A stretch of DNA of 64,000 nucleotides, from the NCBI GenBank assembly GCA_963704535.1, contig OY969916.1, positions 6,572,001-6,636,000 on the forward strand, in the 5' to 3' direction. Shown piece after piece: positions 46,859 to 56,562 of this stretch; within the stretch, counting starts at the first letter, position 1; each line of letters begins with the position of its first letter. The notes under the pieces are model-generated. The model ran no database searches. It saw only the letters and a list, made by a program, of their open reading frames with translations, and was not told the DNA's origin. The position numbers were made by a program, and so were the translations under genes. The DNA comes from G963704535 sp963704535. Lineage in GTDB: Bacteria; Chloroflexota; Chloroflexia; Chloroflexales; Roseiflexaceae.

Positions 46859-47164
46859 ATGAGTTGGGCCAAGTACGCCAAGGAAGCATTGCGACGGGGA
46901 GAAACAGTTCAACTTCGCCCACGCGGTCACTCGATGACGGGAAAGGTCAATGATGGCGACCGCGTGACGCTTACTCCTTGTGACCCTGAGCAACTCAACG
47001 TCGGCGACATCGTCCTGGTGCGCGTGCATGGCAGCGACTACCTCCACCTAATCAAAGCCATCAATCAAGGGCGCTTCTTGATTGGCAACAATCGTGGTGG
47101 GATCAATGGCTGGGTCGGCAAGAACGCCATTTACGGCATTGCGATACAGATTAAGTCATCGTAA
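46859..47164 (+). CDS. S24/S26-like peptidase-fold protein
   Basis: 101 residues resembling the LexA/signal-peptidase fold. The segment LRPRGHSMTGKVNDGDRVTL matches the S-M serine box (GxSM) followed by G-D, and NVGDIVLVRVHGSDYLHLIK contains a lysine in the expected second box. There is no membrane helix and no DNA-binding domain, so it may be a stand-alone S24/S26 domain whose substrate is unknown. The short preceding sequence and AAGAGGAGCCTGAGC ribosome site support the start. Confidence 0.68.
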   Translation: MSWAKYAKEALRRGETVQLRPRGHSMTGKVNDGDRVTLTPCDPEQLNVGDIVLVRVHGSDYLHLIKAINQGRFLIGNNRGGINGWVGKNAIYGIAIQIKSS

Positions 47165-47310
47165 GCAATAGAAGGATTGGTTACTATTGGTGAGATCGGC
47201 CACGCATGTCGCTTTTTACTGGGTGTGGCGTATAATGCCGTCAGCACGGCTTTTCACAGAACTGTAAAGCCCCAAAGAACCTTGTCTTATTCGCAAAGAG
47301 GAGAAAAGAA

Positions 47311-49044
47311 ATGAGCGACGCTGCTCCCACGAGCGCCCAGCATCATACCGGCACCGCGAACGAGACCTTTCGTGCTGCGCGTGACTTCCTGTTGCAGAAC
47401 CGTACGGACTATGAAGGCGCCGTACGCAGCTTCAGCTGGCCCGAGCTTGAGCGCTTCAATTGGGCGCTGGATTGGTTCGATGTCATCGCTCGCGCAAATG
47501 ACCACCCAGCGCTGCTGATTGTGGAAGAGGACGGCGGCGAAACCTGCCGCTCCTTCGCCGAGATGGCGCAGCGCTCCAATCGCGTCGCCAACTGGCTGCG
47601 TGAGCACGGCGTCGTTCGCGGCGACCACATCATCGTGATGCTGGGCAACCAGGTAGAGCTGTGGGAGATGAGCCTGGCGGCGATGAAGTTGGGCGCGGTG
47701 ATCATCCCTGCTGCAACGCTCCTACGGCCCATCGACCTCCAGGATCGGGTCCAGCGTGGGCGTGCCCGCCACGTGGTAACGCGCTCGGTGGACACCCCAA
47801 AGTTCGCCAATGTCGCAGGCAACTACACCCGCGTTGCCGTGGGCAACCCAGTGGAAGGTTGGCTCTCGTATGCGGACGTCGAGGCCGTCTCCGCACAGTT
47901 CGAGCCCGACGGCGAGACGCGGGCGAGTGATCCACTGCTGCTCTATTTCACCTCGGGCACCACGGCACTCCCCAAGCTGGTCGAGCACACGCATGTCTCG
48001 TACCCGGTCGGCCACCTGTCCACGATGTACTGGATCGGGCTGCGGCCGGGCGACGTACACCTCAACATCGCCTCGCCCGGCTGGGCCAAGCATGCCTGGA
48101 GCAATGTCTTCGCGCCCTGGAACGCCGAGGCCACCGTGTTCCTATACAACTACACACGCTTCAACCCCAAGGCGCTGCTGGAACAGATCAGCCGTCATCG
48201 CGTAACCACCTTCTGCGCCCCGCCCACCGTGTGGCGGATGTTGATTCAGGAGAATCTGTCCTCGTGGCGGGTGCCGCTACGTGAAGTGGTCGGCGCAGGC
48301 GAGCCACTGAACCCCGAAGTCATCGAGCAGGTGCGGCGTGCCTGGGGACTGACCATCCGCGATGGGTTTGGGCAGACCGAAACGACCGCCCAGGTGGGCA
48401 ACTCGCCGGGCCAGCCCCTCAAGCCAGGCTCGATGGGCCGGCCGTTGCCCGGCTACACGGTTGCGCTCCTCGATCCGATCACCTCGAAGCCAGCGAACGA
48501 AGGCGAGATCTGTTTGGACCTCACCGTTCGCCCGCTTGGCTTGATGGTCGGCTACCGCGACGACCCAGCGCGGACGACGGAGGTGCTGCGCGACGGCTAT
48601 TATCACACTGGGGACGTAGCGGCTCGCGATGCGGACGGGTATATCACGTACATCGGTCGCACCGACGATGTCTTCAAGTCGTCCGATTACCGCATCTCGC
48701 CGTTTGAGTTGGAGAGTGTGTTGATCGAGCACGAGGCGGTGGCCGAGGCCGCCGTCGTGCCCGCGCCCGACCCGATCCGCCTGGCCGTGCCCAAGGCGTA
48801 TGTGGTGCTGGCTGCTGGCTGGGAACCCACCGCGGCCACCGCGGAGACGATCTTGCGCTTCTGCCGCGAACGCATGCCGGCTTACAGCCGTATTCGTCGG
48901 CTCGAGTTCGCGGAGCTGCCGAAGACGATCTCCGGCAAAATACGCCGCGTCGAACTGCGTGAGCGCGAGCAACAACTCCACGGCGGCGAGGACATGTCGA
49001 GCGTCGAGTTCAGAGAGGACGATTTCCCGGAGCTGAAGAAGTGA
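47311..49044 (+). CDS. AMP-dependent acyl-CoA synthetase
   Basis: 577-residue adenylate-forming enzyme that activates a carboxylic acid to acyl-CoA through acyl-AMP. P-loop-like motif in LLLYFTSGTTALPKLVEHTH, the aromatic motif RDGFGQTETTAQVGNSPGQP, YHTGDVAARDADGYITYIGR and the C-terminal catalytic lysine region ELPKTISGKIRRVELRERE. The substrate pocket cannot be read; similarity is to acetyl- and medium-chain synthetases. The KHAWSNVFAPWNAEATVFLY segment is typical of medium-chain members. AGAGGAGAAAAGAA gives a strong ribosome site. TATAAT at 47231 may be its promoter. Confidence 0.9.
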   Translation: MSDAAPTSAQHHTGTANETFRAARDFLLQNRTDYEGAVRSFSWPELERFNWALDWFDVIARANDHPALLIVEEDGGETCRSFAEMAQRSNRVANWLREHGVVRGDHIIVMLGNQVELWEMSLAAMKLGAVIIPAATLLRPIDLQDRVQRGRARHVVTRSVDTPKFANVAGNYTRVAVGNPVEGWLSYADVEAVSAQFEPDGETRASDPLLLYFTSGTTALPKLVEHTHVSYPVGHLSTMYWIGLRPGDVHLNIASPGWAKHAWSNVFAPWNAEATVFLYNYTRFNPKALLEQISRHRVTTFCAPPTVWRMLIQENLSSWRVPLREVVGAGEPLNPEVIEQVRRAWGLTIRDGFGQTETTAQVGNSPGQPLKPGSMGRPLPGYTVALLDPITSKPANEGEICLDLTVRPLGLMVGYRDDPARTTEVLRDGYYHTGDVAARDADGYITYIGRTDDVFKSSDYRISPFELESVLIEHEAVAEAAVVPAPDPIRLAVPKAYVVLAAGWEPTAATAETILRFCRERMPAYSRIRRLEFAELPKTISGKIRRVELREREQQLHGGEDMSSVEFREDDFPELKK

Positions 49045-49131
49045 TCGCCTTACAACCTACAACCCCAAGCCGATGCGATTATCGGCCAGGATCTCGACGT
49101 AGACGGCTGCACTTGTTCTGAACTCTGTGGC

Positions 49132-49743
49132 TCAATCGTTGTGCTCCTCGCCAGAGGCGGGCCGCTCGACGACGTAGCGCATGAGCACAACCCCGGTGGG
49201 GAACGACCGGGCCTCGGTGAGGCGCAGGCCCGTCCGCAGCCCGTCCCCAAACACCTTCTTGCCGCCGCCCAGGACGAGCGGGAAGACAAGCAGGCTGTAC
49301 TCATCCACCAGGTCGTGCTGCGCCAGGGTATGCACGAGCACGCTGCTGCCATCGGTGAGGATGTTCTTGCCCGGCTGCGCTTTCAGGGCGCGCACCTGCT
49401 CGACGACGTTGTCCTTGATCAGGGTCGAGTTGCGCCATGCCGAGACGTCGGTCAAGGTGGTGGAGACAACGTACTTGCGTATCCCGTTCATCATGTCGCC
49501 GAACGGGTCGCCCTCGGGCATCGGCTCGAAGGCGGCGCCGTGGCCCTGCCAGGTCTTGCGCCCCAGCAGGATCGCGTCGCTCTCGCTCATGGACTGGGAG
49601 AAGTAGACACCGAGGTCGTCGTGCCAGTATGGCCACGTCCACCCGCCATGGGCGAAGCCACCCTCGGTATCTTCGTCCGCGCCGCCGGGGGCCTGCATGA
49701 CACCGTCCAGCGACATAAACTCGGCCACCACAATCTTACGCAT
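49132..49743 (-). CDS. Dihydrofolate reductase-like protein (RibD C-terminal domain)
   Basis: 203 residues beginning MRKIVVAEFMSLDGVMQAPG, the usual start of the YyaP/RibD-C family. Also LLGRKTWQG, RKYVVSTTLTD and PLVLGGGKKVFG typical of the NADPH-binding fold. Such proteins are related to RibD reductase, but most have no proven activity; the substrate is unknown. The start at 49743 follows GAGGAGCAGAGC. It is convergent with the acyl-CoA synthetase. Confidence 0.88.
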   Translation of the reverse strand: MRKIVVAEFMSLDGVMQAPGGADEDTEGGFAHGGWTWPYWHDDLGVYFSQSMSESDAILLGRKTWQGHGAAFEPMPEGDPFGDMMNGIRKYVVSTTLTDVSAWRNSTLIKDNVVEQVRALKAQPGKNILTDGSSVLVHTLAQHDLVDEYSLLVFPLVLGGGKKVFGDGLRTGLRLTEARSFPTGVVLMRYVVERPASGEEHND

Positions 49744-50141
49744 GCTCTGCTCCTCTTCGTCTAGGCGAGGGCCGGACCAGATCGCCGGCCGCTCCGCACC
49801 GCGTGCCAACATAGCTGCTGGCATATAGTAGTCGCTCGCCCGCCCGCGAGATCGACATGGCTCCACCGCAGTATCTTACCACCGCGTGGGTTCGCCCTCA
49901 CAACTCGCCAGAGGACAAGACGAGGAGCGTGCGATGCCTGATCCAGGGGAAGAGTACTGCTACGAGCCGGCGCGCGGGCACCTCTCGCCTCCAAAGAGCG
50001 GCAGTCTGGGCCATTAACATTGGATCGGCGAGAGGTAGTATAATGGGCGCGAGACACAGATGAGGTTTCTCCCCGTGCGCCGATGCGCTAGTATCGAGCG
50101 TGAGCATGGTGAGTTGCCACCGCTACCTGAGAGAGTAACGC
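49744..50141. other. Intergenic region without a gene
   Basis: About 400 bases between divergent genes. I see no coding signal, hairpin or good promoter; GAGAGAGTAACGC just before 50142 is a ribosome site. Confidence 0.5.
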
Positions 50142-50831
50142 ATGACCCAATCAACCGACCAAAAGCGCGCCCTAGTGATCGGGGCGCACCCGGACGATAA
50201 TGAGTTTGGCGCCGGCGGCACCACTGCCAAACTGACCGCGCAGGGCTGGGAAGTCACGTTCATCATCGTCACGAACGGCAACAAGGGTAGCCATGACCCG
50301 GGCGTCTCGCCGTACCAGCTCAGCCAGATCCGCGAACAGGAGCAGCGCGCGGCGGCCGGGGTGCTGGGCGTGAAGCAGGTGATTTTCCTACGCAACAACG
50401 ACGGCGAACTGGAGTCGACCCCGGCGTTGCGCTCCGAGATCGCCTTCTACATCCGCCATTTCAAGCCGCACGCCGTCTTCACCCACGACCCCTGGAAGCA
50501 CTACATGCTGCACCCCGACCACCGCGCCGTCGGCTTCGCCGTGATCGACGGGATCGTGAGCGCCCGCGACCACCTGTTCATGCCGGGCCTGAGCCAGATC
50601 GGCATCACTGTCTGGCGGCCCGAAGCGCTGTTTCTCTGGAGCGCCGAGCAGCCCGACCACATCGAGGATGTCTCCGACTTCGTCACGCAGAAGTTCGCCG
50701 CGCTCAGGGAGCACCACTCGCAGCTCGACGAGAACCAGGGCTGGGAGGAGCGCGTGCGCCAGCGCATGGCCGAGGCGGGCAAGGAGCAGGGGTTCAGCGC
50801 GGTAGAGGTATTTAAAAAGATTGTCGTGTAA
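50142..50831 (+). CDS. PIG-L/LmbE-family deacetylase
   Basis: 229 residues with the zinc-site motif VIGAHPDDNEFGAGGTTAKL at the N-terminus and a second histidine site in HYMLHPDHRAVGFAVIDGI. PIG-L enzymes deacetylate N-acetylglucosaminyl compounds, for example in mycothiol, bacillithiol or glycolipid synthesis; the substrate here is unknown. Its stop overlaps the next start (TAATG), coupling it to the lycopene-cyclase-like gene, a notable pairing. Confidence 0.9.
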   Translation: MTQSTDQKRALVIGAHPDDNEFGAGGTTAKLTAQGWEVTFIIVTNGNKGSHDPGVSPYQLSQIREQEQRAAAGVLGVKQVIFLRNNDGELESTPALRSEIAFYIRHFKPHAVFTHDPWKHYMLHPDHRAVGFAVIDGIVSARDHLFMPGLSQIGITVWRPEALFLWSAEQPDHIEDVSDFVTQKFAALREHHSQLDENQGWEERVRQRMAEAGKEQGFSAVEVFKKIVV

Positions 50832-51170
50832 TGTTCGGCCCTCGCACCTACATCATCTGGCTGGGCCTCTTCATCGGCCTCCCGCTGCTGGCGCTAGCCA
50901 TCGCCGCGCGGCGGCCGCTCTGGCGTCGGCGCCGGGCGCTAGCGCTCACGCTGGCCGGCGCACTGGCCGGCGGCTGGGCCTGGGACGCGCTGGCGGTGCG
51001 GCTGGGGGCCTGGTACTACGATCCGGGGTTACATCCTGGGCTCGTGGCTTGGCGGCCTGCCGATCGAGGAGTGGCTGTGGATCGTCGGCGTCACGCTGCT
51101 GTTCGCCTGTGTCACCGTCGTCGTCGAAGAACAAAGAACAAAGAATAGAGAACAAAGACAGCAGCGCTAG
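50831..51170 (+). CDS. Lycopene cyclase-type domain, first half (CrtYc-like)
   Basis: Three-helix carotenoid cyclase domain. MFGPRTYIIWLGLFIGLPLL begins it, and after one extra base in the G-run 51025-51028 is removed it reads WYYDPGYILGSWLGG then LPIEEWLWIVGVTLLF. The P-x-E-E motif is the hallmark of the CrtYcd/CarR cyclase family, which closes beta-ionone or related rings. The last roughly 15 residues (EEQRTKNREQRQQR) are encoded by a heptamer palindrome. Corrected length is 112 residues. Translation is probably coupled to the PIG-L gene. Confidence 0.75.
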
Positions 51171-51217
51171 TTCTCACTCTTGTATCCTTTGTTCTTTGCT
51201 CTTTGTTCTTTGTTCTG
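51127..51217. repeat. Heptamer palindrome (AACAAAG / CTTTGTT type)
   Basis: AACAAAG units, then TTTGTTC-TTTGCTC-TTTGTTC-TTTGTTC. It separates the two cyclase halves and encodes the end of the first. Confidence 0.68.
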
Positions 51218-51219
51218 CT

Positions 51220-51541
51220 ATGGGCCACTTCTCCCATCTAACCATGCTGCTCGTCGCCGGCGTGATCTTCCAGCGCCATCCTATGGGCGCGCAACGCCGC
51301 GTTCCTGTGGGCGCGGCGGCGCACGATCCTGGCCGTTGTCGGGATCGCCGAGCTGTGGATGCTGGTAACCGACCCGATCGGCGGCTATTGGGGCGCCTGG
51401 TTCTTCGACCCGAACAAGATCCTGGGTCTCTGGCTCTTTACCGTGATGCCGATCGAGGACCTGCTGGGGATCGCCGTGGTCAGCAGCGCGGCCGCCAGCG
51501 CGGTGCTGGTGTTCGGCTACGGCCCGCGCCGCTGGATCTGA
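51220..51541 (+). CDS. Lycopene cyclase-type domain, second half (CrtYd-like)
   Basis: About 106 residues after one extra base near 51280 is removed, giving HLWARNAAFLWARRRTILAV. It then runs ELWMLVTDPIGGYWGAWFFD, NKILGLWLFTVMPIEDLLGI and three hydrophobic helices. MPIEDLL is the second-half equivalent of P-x-E-E. In Actinobacteria crtYc and crtYd are separate subunits; in other phyla they are fused. Here they may be two genes or one gene split by the repeat at 51127. No ribosome site is evident for ATG 51220. Confidence 0.68.
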
Positions 51542-51557
51542 ACCAGATTGGAGAAAT

Positions 51558-51611
51558 GTGGGTGGGGGAAGACTGAGGGAGCAGCCCCCTCAAACCCCTT
51601 TTTCCCCACAG
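51558..51611. repeat. GGGGGAAGACTGAGGGA-type hairpin
   Basis: Related to the repeats at 21545 and 53551 (GTGGGGGAAGACTGAGG...CCCCTCAAACCCC, T5). It lies between the convergent cyclase and argS genes and may terminate both. Confidence 0.55.
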
Positions 51612-51619
51612 GCTCAAAG

Positions 51620-53395
51620 CTACATGCGCTCCGGCGCCCTGATCCCCAGCAGCCCCAGCCCATTCTTCAGCGCCTGCGCCGTCGCCGCGACCAGCCGCAG
51701 CCGCGCCGCCCGTAACTCCGCCGTCTCGGCCTTGAGCACGGGGCAGTCGTGGTAGAACGCCGACAGCGCCCGCGCCGTCTCATACGACCACTCCGCGATC
51801 ACGAACGGCGCATAGCGCGCCCCGGCCTCGCGCACCGCCCCCGGCAGCCGGGCCAACTGCTTGACTAGCGCGACCTCGGATGGGTGCGCCGGTAATGCGG
51901 TATCTGCTGCCAGTTGTCCGTTGTCCGTTGTCAGTGGTCCGTTGCCGGATGCAACTGACGACGGACCACTGACAACTGACTCGTTGGCTTTGCGAAGAAT
52001 CGACTTGCACCGTGCATACATATACTGGATATACGGCGCGCTGTTGCCCTCCAGCGCCATCATCCGCTCCCAATCCAGTGTGATGTTGCGCCTGGGATCC
52101 TGGTACAAGTCGTTGTAGATCACCGCCCCCACGCCGACCATCTCGGCCACCTGCTCCTTCTCCTCCTCCGGCAGGTCCGGGCTGGATTGCTCGACCACGG
52201 CGCGAGCATGGGCGCGAGCGTCGTTCAGCAGTGCCTCCAGGTAGACCATGTTGCCCTGCCTGGCCGAGAGCGGCTGCCCCTTGGCATCGAAGACGGTTCC
52301 GAACGGGATATGGACCAGATCGATGTCCCGCGCGTAGCCCAGCGCCCGCACCAGCGCGAAGACCTGGCGGAAGTGCAACTCCTGGCGCATATCGACGATA
52401 TAGACGACCGTCATGGGGTGATACTCGTGCTCGCGAAAGATCACCGTCGCCGCGTCGCGCGTCAGGTACAGCGTGCCGCCGTCGGTGCGCTGGAGTAAGA
52501 AGGTCGGTAAATTCGGCAGCTCGACCACCACCGCGCCCTTCTCGTCGCGGTAGGCCACTGCCTGATCGAGCGCCTTGCTAATGACCGGGGCCATCATATC
52601 CTCAAAGAAGCTCTCGCCATGAACTGTGTCAAACCGCGCTCCCAGGCGCTCGTACAGTGGCTCGATATAGCGCATCGTCTGGCGCACCGCCCACTGCCAC
52701 AGGTCGCGTGCCAGCGCGTCGCCCTGCTCCAGCCGCAGCGACCAGGAGCGCGCCTCGTCGTCGATCGCCGGGTTCTCCTTGGCGATCTTGGTGTAGGTGC
52801 TGTAAAGTTCCTCCAGCCTGGCCAGCGCCTGCTCATCCTCGCCCTCCGGTCGCCCCTCGTGCTGGATGGCGGTGAGCAAGATCCCGAACTGCTTGCCCCA
52901 GTCGCCCAGGTGATTGTCGCTGATCGCGTGGTAGCCCAGCGCGGCGGTGATATTGAACAGCGACTGCCCAATGATCGTCGTGCGGATATGGCCGACATGC
53001 ATGCGCTTGGCCACATTGGGCGACGAGTACTCGACTATCACGGTCTTGCCGGCGCCGAGGTCGTCATGGCCGTAGCGTGGGCCGAGCCGCTCGACCTCCT
53101 CCAGCACCGCCGCCGTCAGGCGCGCGGCATCCAGCGTGAAGTTCAGATACGGCCCGGCCACCGCGCTGCCCCCGATCAGCGAGCCCGGCTCGGCGCGCGC
53201 GGCTGCGGCCAGCTCCTGTGCGAGCTGCGGCGGCGGCACCCCAAGCTCCTTCGCGGCGCGGAACGCTGGGAAGGCCAGGTCGGCCGGGATATTCGGCTTT
53301 GGCGCGGTCACCTCAATCAGCGCAGCCGGCACCTTACCAGTCGCACTGATCAGCGCCCGGACCTGCTGCTCGAACCGATCGAGAGCGTAATCCAT
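51620..53395 (-). CDS. argS: Arginyl-tRNA synthetase
   Basis: 591 residues. N-terminal Arg-RS domain, then the class I HIGH motif in KRMHVGHIRTTIIG, a degenerate KMSKS region (GQPLSARQGNMVYLEALL) and a DALR anticodon-binding domain (EVALVKQLARLPGAVREAGA to the end). About 28 residues just before the DALR domain (between KSILRKAN and ALPAHPSE) are encoded by an in-frame heptamer palindrome (51911-51981) and have no counterpart in the family. Full length otherwise, so the enzyme tolerates the insertion at a domain boundary. Confidence 0.96.
   Translation of the reverse strand: MDYALDRFEQQVRALISATGKVPAALIEVTAPKPNIPADLAFPAFRAAKELGVPPPQLAQELAAAARAEPGSLIGGSAVAGPYLNFTLDAARLTAAVLEEVERLGPRYGHDDLGAGKTVIVEYSSPNVAKRMHVGHIRTTIIGQSLFNITAALGYHAISDNHLGDWGKQFGILLTAIQHEGRPEGEDEQALARLEELYSTYTKIAKENPAIDDEARSWSLRLEQGDALARDLWQWAVRQTMRYIEPLYERLGARFDTVHGESFFEDMMAPVISKALDQAVAYRDEKGAVVVELPNLPTFLLQRTDGGTLYLTRDAATVIFREHEYHPMTVVYIVDMRQELHFRQVFALVRALGYARDIDLVHIPFGTVFDAKGQPLSARQGNMVYLEALLNDARAHARAVVEQSSPDLPEEEKEQVAEMVGVGAVIYNDLYQDPRRNITLDWERMMALEGNSAPYIQYMYARCKSILRKANESVVSGPSSVASGNGPLTTDNGQLAADTALPAHPSEVALVKQLARLPGAVREAGARYAPFVIAEWSYETARALSAFYHDCPVLKAETAELRAARLRLVAATAQALKNGLGLLGIRAPERM
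51911..51981. repeat. In-frame heptamer palindrome in argS (TTGTCCG type)
   Basis: TTGTCCG-TTGTCCG-TTGTCAG then GACCACT-GACAACT-GAC. It adds a low-complexity linker (SVVSGPSSVASGNGPLTTDN) without breaking the frame. Confidence 0.72.
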
Positions 53396-53810
53396 ACAAC
53401 ATCTCCTCGAATTTAGGAAGAAATCTCTTACCTGTTCCTACCGTGGTGATCCACGAAACCTACTGCGACCAAGTATATGCACATTGCCGGCCTGACGCAA
53501 ATACTCTTTTTGACATAGTTTCAGATGGCGTCATTCTCCTTTACAGAGTGAGTGGGGGAGACTGAGGGGGGCTGCCCCCTCAGTCTCCCTTTTTCCCCCA
53601 TAATTGTAAGCGAACGTTCATCATACCAGTCTTGCGTGCTCACCCGCACCTATGCTAACATCGCCTTGGGCGTGCGCCGGGTCCGCATGCGTCCGTCTGT
53701 CTATCCACCACATCCTACCAAACCGCATACGATCGCCAATAGGGGGATGGGTTCGCGGGCCACTCAATCTCGCTGCCACCGTTGTTTTTAGTATCTTGCA
53801 GAGACCATCC
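53396..53810. other. Divergent intergenic region
   Basis: About 415 bases between argS and a histidine kinase. It contains a strong hairpin (53556-53594). The frame of the kinase is open from 53652, but that extension is not protein-like. Confidence 0.45.
53556..53594 (+). terminator. 15-bp hairpin with T5
   Basis: GGGAGACTGAGGGGG, loop GCTG, perfect complement, then TTTTT. It belongs to the same repeat subfamily as 21545 and 51558. Because it lies between divergent genes it is more likely a repeat than a functional terminator. Confidence 0.5.
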
Positions 53811-56562
53811 ATGCCGTTCGTCCGGGCCATCCGCCTAAGCATTCGCGCCAAAGTGCTTCTGCTGGCGCTTGGCTTGGCGTTGACTCCACTTGTCATCGTG
53901 AGCCTTCTGGGACTTACCAGCTTGGATACGGCGCGCGAGACCGCCAAGCAGGTCAGCACCGATGCGCTGCGCGAGCAGGCCGTTTCGAACCTCAAGGAGC
54001 GCGCCGCCGACAAAGCGCGCCTGTACAATACGATCCTGAATAACGTCAAGCAGCAGGTTGAAGGTGTGGCCGCCTACGCCAGCGCGCTCACCGCATCCGG
54101 CCCGCCCCCCGCCGGCACCGGGCGCGTCTGGATCTCGCCCGATGGGCCGACGCCGGCGAGCGAGCAGGACTACGCCGCCACCGTCGCCCGCGCGCGCCAG
54201 TTTATCCCGCTCCTCAGCTCGGTGGTCCAACGCAACCAGCTGATCGAGCTGGGCTATATCGGCCTGGAGGATGGCGGAGTCGTGGCGTTCGACCACGATA
54301 TCGTCGATGTGCTGATCGCGATCAAGCCCTTCGACGTCCGCACCCGCCCCTGGTACATCAAGGCCCGCGACTCCGGCCATACCGTGTGGACCGACCTGTA
54401 CGTCGATGCCAACACCAAGCAGTTGACGATCAGTTGCGCCACGCCCTTCTACGACGACCGTGGCCGATTTCTGGGCGTCGTCGGCTTCGACATGCTGCTC
54501 GATACGATCAAGGAAGACATCCTCAAGCTCGATATGGGCCCCGCCGGCTACGCCTTTTTGATCAATGACCAGGGCGAGTACCTGGTGCAGCCCGATCTTG
54601 AGGTCGGCGAGGTAAGTTGGAACGACTCGTTTATTACCGAGAACCTGCGTCAGTCGCCCGACCCGAAGCTGCGCGCCGTGGCCGAGGGCATGATCCGGCA
54701 CGAGCAGGGGATCGAGCAGCTCTTCTACAAAGAGCGGAACGTCTACCTGGCCTACGCGCCGGTCGATAGCACCGGCTGGAGCGTCGGCATCGTCATCCCC
54801 GAGGACCAGATCATCAAGCCGGCCGCAGAGTTGGGTGCCCGCATCACCGAGCGACAGGAGCAGTTGCGCAACCAGGTGCTGCTGCTGCTCGCCCTTGGCC
54901 TGGTCGCCGTGCCGGCGCTCGGCGCCGTCCTCTCGGTGCTGATCACCCGGCCTTTGCGGACCCTCCAGGCCGGCGCGCAGCGCATCGCCGCCGGCGACCT
55001 GAGCTATCGCCTGCCGCTCAACAGCAATGACGAGATCGGCGACCTGGTGCTCTCGTTCAATGTGATGACCGACGCGCTGCGCCAGAAAGTCGCCGAGCTT
55101 GAGGATAACCTGCGCCAGCTCGCCACCCTGAACGAGATATCCAATCGCTTCAAGGCCATCCTGGCACTGCCGCAGCTCCTCGACGGCATCCCGCACGCCG
55201 CTTGCGAGAGCTTTGGCTTCGAGCGCGCCGCGCTGTACCTGCTCGACGGCGATCTGCTGCGTGTCGCCAGCGCCTCGTTCGGTCCCAATGGCCGAACAGC
55301 AGGCGGCCGAGTTCATCACCGCCGCCAACACCGCGCCGATCACCATCCACAGCGAGACGGTCGAGGCCGATATTGTGCGTAGCGGCCAGGCCGTGATCGT
55401 CGATAACCCCTGGAATCACCCGCGTGTGCTCCAAACTAAGCAGCAGATCGCCCGCAGCGAGTCCTACGTTCAGGTGCCGATCTTCGGCCATGAGGAGAAG
55501 ATCATTGGGCTACTCTCGGCCGACTACCACTACAGCAAGCGCCCAGTGACCGCGCGCGACGCCGCGCAACTGCTAACGTTCGCCAGTATGGCCGGGCTGA
55601 CGATCGAAAATACCCGGCTCTACAACGAGCTGGAGCGCCAGGTCGCCCAGCGCACCAACGAACTGCGCGAGGCGCTCGACCGCGCCCAGGAGGCCGATCG
55701 GCTCAAGGGGCAGTTCCTCGCCGCGATCTCCCACGAGCTACGCACGCCGCTCAACGCGATCATCGGCTTCTCCACCGTCATGCTCGACGAGCTTGATGGC
55801 CCGATCTCAGCGCTCCAGCGCGAGGATCTCAGGACCATCAACCAGAACGGCCGGTTCCTACTGCACCTGATCAACGAGCTGCTCGACCTGGCCCGCATCG
55901 AGGCCGGTAAGCTCGAGTTGGATATCCAGCCGATCGATCTGCGCGCGCTGATCGGCGAGGTGTCCGAGACGGTGCAGGGTCTGCTCCACAATAAGAAGGT
56001 CGAGTTGCGTACGGTGATGTCGCCGCTGCCGCGCGCCCGCGGCGACGCCGGCAAAGTTCGCCAGATCTTGCTAAATTTGCTCTCGAATGCCGTTAAGTTC
56101 ACCGACCAGGGATCGATCGTCATCGAGGCGCGCTGCGTGATGATGGCCGATGACTCCCAGGAGCCGGCTCCCGCCGCCGGGACCGGCCAAGCCGCGCCGG
56201 ATGTGACGAGCGCCGCGAACGGCCACGCCGAAGTGTCCACCCCGCGCGGGCGCCGGATGACGCCGTATATCGCGATCAGCGTGCGCGACAGCGGGATCGG
56301 CATCGCTCACGAGGACCTGCCGCTGATCTTCGAGGAGTTCCGCCAGGTCTACGCCCGCCGCACCGAAAAGCACGGCAGTGGCCTGGGCCTGGCGATCTGC
56401 CGTAAGCTGGTCGAGGCTCATAACGGTCGCATTTGGGTCGAGAGCGCCCTCGGCCAGGGCAGCACCTTTACGTTCACCCTCCCGTGCCATCTTGAGCCCA
56501 TCCAGGGGCGCTCGCGCAGCACAGCCCAGTTGAAGCAGGAAGACGTTGTACGGACGAGATGA
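53811..56562 (+). CDS. Cache-HAMP-GAF histidine kinase (one apparent frameshift)
   Basis: About 916 residues. Helix at residues 15-35, an extracellular dCache-like sensor (residues 40-370, with IKPFDVRTRPWYIKARDSGH and VDANTKQLTISCATPFYDDR), second helix, HAMP (RPLRTLQAGAQRIAAGDLSY), GAF, HisKA (FLAAISHELRTPLNAIIGFS) and HATPase_c (LLNLLSNAVKFTDQG, VRDSGIGIAHEDL, HGSGLGLAICRKLVEAHNG). The PWY sequence in the Cache domain resembles small-molecule (amino acid or carboxylate) sensors. One extra base near 55288 breaks the frame within the GAF domain. The next gene's start overlaps by 4 bases. Confidence 0.88.
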
